A DNA stretch of 64,000 bases from Proteles cristata cristata (taxonomy: Eukaryota > Chordata > Mammalia > Carnivora > Hyaenidae). A model generated the notes under the pieces. It was given only the letters and a program-made list of their open reading frames with translations, had not been told where the DNA came from and searched no databases. How positions within the stretch are numbered: position 1 is the first letter of the stretch; the number at the start of each line of letters is the position of its first letter. Below are positions 57,765-64,000 of this stretch, piece by piece. The stretch spans positions 434,001-498,000 of the forward strand of contig JAESUZ010000354.1 of the NCBI GenBank assembly GCA_017311185.1, in the 5' to 3' direction. Position numbers and translations under genes: made by a program.

Positions 57765-58000
57765 CAGCGGTTCTCAACAAGGCGACTTTGAGCCTCAGGC
57801 GATGTTTGGTTCCATTTGGAAGCATTTTTGGCAGTCACAAGTGGAAATGAGGACTGTTACAATCCTCCAATGAAATAACATTGGGGATGTGCTAAACACC
57901 CTACAACACACAGGACAGCCCTCTACAGCAAAGAATTAACCTGGGTCAAAACACCAATAATGTCAAATCCTGTCATAGCACAAGCATGAGAACAACTCTG
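57765..58000 (+). mobile_element. MER20-type hAT element
   Basis: CAGCGGTTCTCAACAAGGCG start, CATTTTTGGCAGTCACAAGT, GGGGATGTGCTAAACACCCT, ACAACACACAGGACAGCCCT and ACAGCAAAGAATTAACCTGG, ending near GAGAACAACTCTG. Both terminal repeats are partly readable, so it is close to full length. Confidence 0.82.
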
Positions 58001-58004
58001 TTCA

Positions 58005-59565
58005 TGGAAGATAATCTGAGCATTTTGGTACTGGTTAGTCTCAATTGGGGTGTCAGCTATTCATAGGAGTTCTCTCGGCACAATCTGCCCTGCACCTGGA
58101 GGCTTTGGGCCCATGGAAGATGCAATGCTGTCTCCCACGGTCCTGTGGGAAGCTGAGATTGGAGTGCACCCCTCCTCTAGGAGGAGACAGGCCCTACCTA
58201 GTTCCAGCTGTTTGTGCCAGTAACTCAAAGTGGGTCTCTGGGGTCCCTGTTCAATCTGGCATGCAGGAAAGATCTAGAACCTTGCCCTCGTTCTCTTTTT
58301 CCCAAGGAGGGTATTCTTAAGGCCACGCTCTAATCCTGTAAACAAGTGTAAGAAAAGACAAGATGAAAAACACTCCCCCTTTACAAACTTTTTGATCTGT
58401 GAATGAATCACAACCAGAGAGGACGTCACCCTCCCCTGCTACTCCTCCGCACCACCACATACCCAACAAGCCACGTGGTGAGAAACAGAATCAGAGGCTG
58501 AGGTCAGCCTAATGCCACATGGGTTGATCCAAATGAGTACAATTGGCTCAAAGCCTCCAGACACAACGAACATTCTCCTTAAAGATTCTAACCCTCAAAG
58601 ACATCACTGAGAGTCCCATTAGAGTTGTGATTAGGGTAGAATTACTGGGGCCCCAAGCTGGGGGAGCATCGGACAGGACCACCATGCCAGGTGGGTCACC
58701 TACCTGGAGGGGTTGGACACAAAGCTGCTGCTCAGCCCCTTCTCAGGGACACGTCCAGCCCCCACTGCACCTGGAAGGGCTCTACGGGGGAATTCTACGG
58801 GAAGATTTCAGGCAGGACTGTCACTGCTAGGCGGGCATCTGTCTACCTGCACAGTCCCCGTGGCTGCCCGAATTAATAAGCTCCACTCCCCAAAGGTGGC
58901 TTCCCGCCAAAGCAGGGAGTTGGCTACCCAATCCTAACTCAGCCTCCGTCTCACATGAAAGCCCCATGTGCTCTGGAGCAGCTTTGCAAGTCGCTAATGG
59001 TTTCTTTTTCGGGAAAATAGAGGAGCAGGGAAGTGTAGCAGCCAGCTGACTGATGGAAAGCCACAAAGCTGGCAGCTGGCCCGGGCCCGGAAAACAAAAG
59101 CGTCTTTGGTTCACCTGTCAAGACTGTGCTCCTTCCTCAGGTCTCTTCCCATGGAGCTTATCTGATGCCTTCAGCCAGGTGTGATGGAGCCGAGAGTGCT
59201 GACATCATCGCCCGGGGTGAGCGGCTGGCTGGTTCGGAAGCCGCCAGGGAGTACTGGCAGGAGTTGATGCTGTCAGCAGAGAGCCTGGGAGACTTGCATT
59301 TCTCTCCTCCGAGCTGGAAGCTCTGAGATAGAGGGAGGAGCTGGGGGCCAGGGCTGGTCCCCAGGAGTGTGAGGCAGTTCTCCAGACTGACCCCTTGTGC
59401 CCTGGCTTCTTCCTTCGGTCAGGTCCTTCCCAGAATTAAAGGACCCTTTCAAAGCTATGAAGGAAACATTAGCTGGACTTAAATGAATCAGGCAGAACTT
59501 TCAGTATCACTTGGTCAGTCTCTGCCACCCCTTTTGACGAGCAAGGATGCCATTAGGACTTTCCT
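58005..59565. other. GC-richer unique stretch, no gene seen
   Basis: Higher GC than the rest, with several overlapping frames at 58543-58937 and 58827-59114. No conserved motif, signal peptide or convincing splice pair. A CCCGGGCCCGG cluster is near 59079. Confidence 0.4.
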
Positions 59566-59570
59566 GGAGG

Positions 59571-59757
59571 AGTAGTTCTCAAAGCGCAGCCCCAAGGCCA
59601 GGCACCACTGGGGCACTATTGTTCCAAAATGTCCATGCCCCACTGACCCCACCCCCACCCTCTTAAGTCGAAAACTCTGGGTGGGACCTAGCAATTGGGT
59701 TTTACAAGCCCTCCAGGTGATTCTAATAGTGTGCAATCCACTGCAGGGAAGAGCTGA
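59571..59757 (+). mobile_element. MER5A-type hAT element
   Basis: AGTAGTTCTCAAAGCGCAGC start, AAACTCTGGGTGGGACCTAG, CAATTGGGTTTTACAAGCCC and TCCAGGTGATTCTAATAGTG, in MER5A order. Confidence 0.78.
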
Positions 59758-60160
59758 GTTCATTACCAGGCCCGGGCTTCCCAGGTGCGTTTTTGGCTCT
59801 GAGAGAGTTCACACCTGGCAAATGCACGCCTTCCATTTAGGCTTCCTCACTGATGTTGCTTTGGCACTATCACCCCTCTCCCAAAAATGTTATTTACTGA
59901 CTTCAAGCTTTTCAAAATTTGCAATTTAAACTTCTAGTCTGAGCGTGAATGCTATATTAGCATAGATTTCTCATACAATGCAAATGTCGCTAGTCAGATG
60001 CATTTCAAAGCCGAAAAGCCCTCACACCTGTCAGCCCCTTAGTGAATTTATTTTACCCTAAACAAGCAATCCTATATGAACCGCATCAGCATTTTTTTAA
60101 ACAAAATGATTACTTGTTTGAAAATGATTGTATGGAGGGGTGGGGAGGCAGGGAAGGAAA

Positions 60161-60275
60161 GAATATATAGATAGATATAGATATAGATATAGATATAGAT
60201 ATAGATATAGATATAGATATAGATATAGATAGATATAGATATAGATGTAGATATAGATATAGATATAGATAGATA
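60161..60275 (+). repeat. (ATAGAT)n hexanucleotide array
   Basis: Roughly 17 units of ATAGAT with a few ATAG slips and one GTAG change near 60247. All three minus frames across it are open and give Ile/Tyr/Ser/Leu repeats, which are artefacts. Confidence 0.97.
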
Positions 60276-60399
60276 CACCTAAATGTGTGTAAGATAATGA
60301 GCATGGGCAAATATATCTCACAAAGATGGCTTGGGAGCTACTTTCTTTTACATCACATCACCTCTCATCTCTAAAATAATAATAAAGTCACAATATTTC

Positions 60400-60610
60400 A
60401 CCCTGGCTTTCACAGCTCTCCAAAATCATTCCTCACTGCAGCTCCTCTATACTCTATATTCAAGCCATCAAGACTGCTCTGCCTTCTCCAAGGAGCCCAA
60501 GTACTTCTAGGTCTTTCTGCTTCATTCTTGTTTTACCCCTTACTGACCTCTCCTGTGACGATCCACCCAACTCCTCAGTTAGAAGAAGTTCTTCCTAATC
60601 TAACTCCCTA
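60400..60610 (+). mobile_element. L2 LINE fragment
   Basis: CCTGGCTTTCACAGCTCTCC, TGCAGCTCCTCTATACTCTA, CTGCTCTGCCTTCTCCAAGG and GTTAGAAGAAGTTCTTCCTA resemble the L2 region upstream of the 3' end. Diverged. Confidence 0.5.
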
Positions 60611-60676
60611 CTCAATTGGCAAAGATAAAAATTTAGTACTCAATGTTGGCAATAACATGATGAGAGAAACACTTCT

Positions 60677-60891
60677 TTTTTTTAATGTTTCTTAATTTAT
60701 TTTTGAGAGAGAGATAGAGACAGTGTGAGCAGGGGAGGGTCAGAGAGAGAGGGGGACACAATCTGAAGCAGGCTCCAGGTTCTGAGCTGGCTGTCAGCAC
60801 AGAACTCAATGTGGGGCTCAAACCCACAAACTGTGAGATCAAGACCTGAGCTGAAGTCAGATGCTTAACCGACTAAGCCACCCAGGCATCC
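60677..60891 (-). mobile_element. SINEC_Fc, young-looking, perfect 19-bp TSD
   Basis: TGATGAGAGAAACACTTCT flanks it at 60658-60676 and 60892-60910. Tail, GA zone, GCAGGCTCCAGGTTCTGAGC core and head GCCACCCAGGCATCC are clear. Confidence 0.96.
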
Positions 60892-60910
60892 TGATGAGAG
60901 AAACACTTCT

Positions 60911-61154
60911 ATGCCCTTCTTGGGGATGTAAATGGGAGTAACCTTTCAGGAAAGCCATTGGGCAGTGCAACCCATGACGCAGTAAGTCTTCTTATAAGAA
61001 TCTAATGTGAGGAGATTTTAGGAAAATAATGTTCAATTTTTAGGGGATCTGTCTAATTCATAGACTAGAATCCTTTTGGTAATGGCTCCTGGGTATATTG
61101 GCAATATAGCACAAAGGGCCATATATGTTAATATATTAATACGTGCCTTAATAT
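60911..61154. other. Short unique stretch
   Basis: Contains a repeated TTAATATATTAA-type word near 61126-61158. Nothing else seen. Confidence 0.4.
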
Positions 61155-61390
61155 ATTAAGGGCAGATTTTGGACCTCAAGCAACCTGGATTTGAAACCTG
61201 ACTCTGAGATGGGACACCTGTGTGACATGGGATAAGTAACTTAAATCTTCTGAGAATCAGCATCATCATCCACTTAAAATATTGATATGAGTCCTATCTC
61301 TCTTGTGTGTATACCGCCCAAGGTGCCCCATGGTAAGCACTTGGCACGGTGTCTGACGTCCAGCTCACACTCAGGAACTGTAAACTAGCT
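61155..61390 (+). mobile_element. MIR SINE
   Basis: GGATTTGAAACCTGACTCTG, CTGTGTGACATGGGATAAGT, CTGAGAATCAGCATCATCAT and AAGCACTTGGCACGGTGTCT follow MIR order closely. One of the best-preserved MIR copies here. Confidence 0.82.
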
Positions 61391-61422
61391 TTGCTTTATG
61401 ACTTTATCTCTCTCTTCTACAG

Positions 61423-61620
61423 CTGATTGGCCATATGTAAGCTGGATCTATCACATTTTTTCTCCTGGAATTTGGAATTACGGCTCCGAGCCAGGGAGTC
61501 AGTCTATTTCTTGCTGGAAGCACAACATAAACCACGTTCTTCTATGTGGACTGAGAACCTGTGAAGCCCTCTTCAAAGAAAGAGAAGTGTTACAACATGG
61601 CGGCAAAAGCAGGAGATGAT
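61423..61620 (+). other. Exon-like segment with strong splice sites and an ATG
   Basis: A pyrimidine-rich tract and CTTCTACAG end at 61422, and GAT|GTGAGT gives a donor at 61621. The 198-base interval has stops in the upstream part of its frames. Near its end it has AACATGG (ATG at 61596), followed by an open MAAKAGDD into the donor. This would suit a 5'-UTR exon carrying a start codon. It lies just after a MIR copy. It could equally be a chance fit or part of an old LTR. Confidence 0.28.
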
Positions 61621-61624
61621 GTGA

Positions 61625-62936
61625 GTCCTGGGGGCTTCCCGATCCTCAGTTCTGCTCTCTGTCGGCTTTATTCCTGTCCTTGATTTCAAGAAACACTCAG
61701 TTCCTTCTAATGCCTAGAACATGAAGATCGTTGCCTCTCCGCCCTTTGGATCCAGCCTTTGCCTTGCTCTGAGCCTTGGAGACTGAGAATGGGGTTGGTG
61801 TCATCATCCAGGACCCCTTGCCCTTTTAACCATACCCCATGACCTTGTTATTTCATCTGTGAGTTCTTTTTTAATTGAACTTTCAATCCTATTATGTTCT
61901 TCTATGACATAAAGGGTATTCATGGGATTTTCTTTTAGCCCCTGACTTCTAGCTTGCTTTCAGACTAGGTTCTTTGTCTTCACCAGTTATACCCTTCCCC
62001 TCCTCTGCAGAGTGTATTACAGCTGCCATGTGGTCTGATTTTTCATCTCATGGTTATCATGAGACACTTGTCCAGAATTTCTATTTGATCTGCTACAGTG
62101 TGAGTGAGTTTCCTTTAAGTTCCTTTCCACTGAGACCTATTTATAGCTCTCTCAACTACAAATAAAGCCTGGGCATCCCAGGTCCTAGCTAGTTGTTTTT
62201 GTTTTCGTTTTGGAGGACCTAGCAAGCTTGAGAGGAGGTGCTGAAAGAGAAGGAAAGGGAGCTTAGCTGAGGCTACGAAAGGTTGTTATTAGAAGACCTG
62301 GATTCTCGAATGTCTCCTGATTTTGACAGATGCCCAACTTAAACCAGGGTCCATGCCACCTATGTAACAGTGTGTCCCATGGCCCTGGGATCTGTGCAGG
62401 GCATGCAGACCATGCTCCTCACTTTATGAGGGAGCCCAGGGAGGGCTGTCCTCAGTCACTTACTTCTCATTTAGCTATTTCACTACCTCAAGTCAAAAGA
62501 GGGAAAAGTGGGCTGAGGGAGAGCCCTTCGTTTCACTTCTCCCCAGTTTGGGGATGGTTAATGAAAATTATAGAGATTGTGTAAACTCTGTGGCAGACAC
62601 TACTATGTTCACCAAAACCTTTTCCTTTTCTGGTGGGCACACATAAAGATTATGTATGTTTCCTGGCCTCCCTGGCACATAAGGAAGTCTGGCCAGGTGA
62701 AATCAGCCGCTCCCAAGCTTATTCCACAGAGACTTCTCATCTCTGATTCTCTACCCTTCTTCCTTTTAATGGAGGGGCTCTGAGGATCTAGAAGAGGAAG
62801 AATCCATAGATGGAAAGGGCTGTGAAGCTACGTCACAAGAATAACCATTTGGGTATGTAATGAGTAAGAAAGAAACTTTCATGTAGCATGTGAAACACTA
62901 AGGTTTTCAACTATCAGCCTACCTTGAATAATATAT
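61625..62936. other. Mostly unique stretch, possible LTR scrap, no gene seen
   Basis: The part at 62578-62790 (CTGGCCTCCCTGGCACATAA, GAAGTCTGGCCAGGTGAAAT) resembles the interior of an old LTR, at low confidence. The short frames have no support. Confidence 0.4.
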
Positions 62937-62958
62937 TCACCAATATTGCTTCTTAAAT

Positions 62959-63170
62959 GCTTTTTTTGTTTTGTTTTGTTTTTTGAGACAGAGAAAATGG
63001 AGAGAGAGAGAGAGAGAACAGGGAAGGAACACAGACAGAGGGGACAGAGGATCTGACGTGGGCTCTGAACTGACATCAGAGAGCCTGATGCAAGATTTGA
63101 ACTAACAAAATGTGAGATCATGACGTGAGCCAAAGTCAATGTTCATCCGACTGAGCCACCCAGATGCCCC
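62959..63170 (-). mobile_element. SINEC, minus strand, 22-bp imperfect TSD
   Basis: The 22-base segments at 62937-62958 and 63171-63192 are identical except for two A/T differences (TCACCAATATTGCTTC against TCACCTATATTGCTTC, and one more). Tail has a TTTTG repeat, GA run at 63001-63016 and head GAGCCACCCAGATGCCCC. The differences indicate moderate age. Confidence 0.93.
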
Positions 63171-63194
63171 TCACCTATATTGCTTCATAAATTT

Positions 63195-63500
63195 CATAGC
63201 TGTGGTTCAAATAATGCCATGTCACACTACAATATTTTAATTATTTTCTTAGCTGCCCCTTGAGAAATGTAGGCCATTCAACAATTCCCTTTTCCATATT
63301 TTGTTCTACTAGTGATCTACTTTTTGTTTACTTGCTAGCTTTGACTAGTTTTCATTCATTTCATTAGGGATATTGTGTAAGCCCATGTCATGAAATCATT
63401 GTTACCCAGAAGTGACACAGAGCATATATATTTTTCAATCTGTTCTAACCATTTTCCCATTCCATCTTGCGATGTATGTAGGTGATTATAAACCTGTTCC
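63195..63500. other. Non-repetitive stretch, no gene seen
   Basis: AT-rich unique sequence, nothing recognised. Confidence 0.45.
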
Positions 63501-63504
63501 TTTT

Positions 63505-63620
63505 CCAGACTGTAAGTTTCTTGGACTCAAGAATGATGACCTAGTTTTCTGGTAACTCTCATGGGTACCACAGCAGCTCGTTCATACTAGGCACCCAATA
63601 TTTTCTGGCTGATAGGTATA
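63505..63620 (+). mobile_element. L2 LINE 3' end
   Basis: CCAGACTGTAAGTTTCTTGG, CTCAAGAATGATGACCTAG and ACTAGGCACCCAATATTTTC match the L2 terminus. Confidence 0.65.
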
Positions 63621-64000
63621 CTTGTCATCAGTAATGCTGGACTACAGGAATTTTGTCTGCAAGCAACTGAAGGTAAATATAAGTGGAATAAACACTGTGA
63701 ATATACACAAAATATAAGCTGCAAATGTATCTATCTATGGCCAAAGAGAACATTCTGCCAGCGACCCTCAACTAGCCATCATGTTACCTGCCACAAGAAA
63801 AAGTAAGCACAACCTACTGAGGTGCAAAATTCCTTGTCAATTACACAGAAATTACAATTACACTGCAGACAAATCTACTTTGGGAAAAGTACCAGAACCC
63901 CAAGTAAAAATTTTGCAACTATTAAAATTGCACAAATACAGGCCTGCCAGTTTTGCTGCCTATTAACAAAGACATATTACAATACAAATCTCTCAACAAA
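63621..64000. other. Non-repetitive stretch to window end
   Basis: A 61-codon frame at 63781-63966 has no motif. No repeat recognised. Confidence 0.4.

Noticed and set aside
60072..60321. Three minus frames with Ile/Tyr/Ser repeats
   Set aside because: All come from the ATAGAT hexanucleotide array.
1..64000. CRISPR array, phage or bacterial defence system
   Set aside because: No regularly spaced direct repeats with unique spacers, no operon-like coding density, and the repeat content is mammalian.

Overview
This window is vertebrate, almost certainly carnivoran and most likely felid, nuclear DNA. The main evidence is 24 copies of a tRNA-Lys-derived SINE whose better copies match the feline SINEC_Fc pattern. 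That pattern is a GGGGCGCCTGGGTGGCT-type head, a GGTTCGAGCCCC B box, a TC-rich body and an AAATAAATAAA-type tail. Mammal-wide fossil repeats (MIR, L2, MER5, MER20, a MER2/Tigger-type element, MLT1-type LTRs and L1 fragments) surround them. Species assignment rests on recall of consensus sequences, not on a database search.

I find no intact protein-coding gene and no bacterial-style operon, CRISPR array or phage. The open reading frames are short and lie mostly inside repeats (L1 ORF2 fragments, SINE bodies, microsatellites). Three places look gene-related. A TATA-box promoter with a possible first-exon donor lies at 9500-9618. An exon-like segment with strong splice sites and an ATG in good context lies at 61423-61620. 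A broken, probably processed, secreted-protein-like reading frame lies on the minus strand at 43241-43854. None is proven.

Layout: 0-7 kb holds an L1 fragment cut by the window edge, two DNA transposons and six SINEs, including a tandem pair at one target site. 7-13 kb holds MIR, L2, an LTR, the candidate promoter and a minus-strand L1. 14-22 kb holds nested and inverted SINEs, an L1 split by a SINE and two MLT1-type LTRs. 22-34 kb is mostly unique sequence with a (GT)26 tract and L1, MIR and MER5 relics. 34-36 kb holds long purine tetranucleotide arrays and the youngest L1, 5'-truncated with a clear target-site duplication. 36-46 kb holds L2, LTR and hAT relics, a large unique block, an AT-rich tract, the broken reading frame and a young SINE. 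46-52 kb is largely unique, with a four-SINE cluster. 52-64 kb holds L1, L2, MIR, MER5 and MER20 relics, a hexanucleotide array and the exon candidate.

There is no sign of genes working together. The window reads as intergenic or intronic DNA shaped by repeated retroposition. I did not find a new biological system; the best leads are insertion-history structures and the three gene-like signals.
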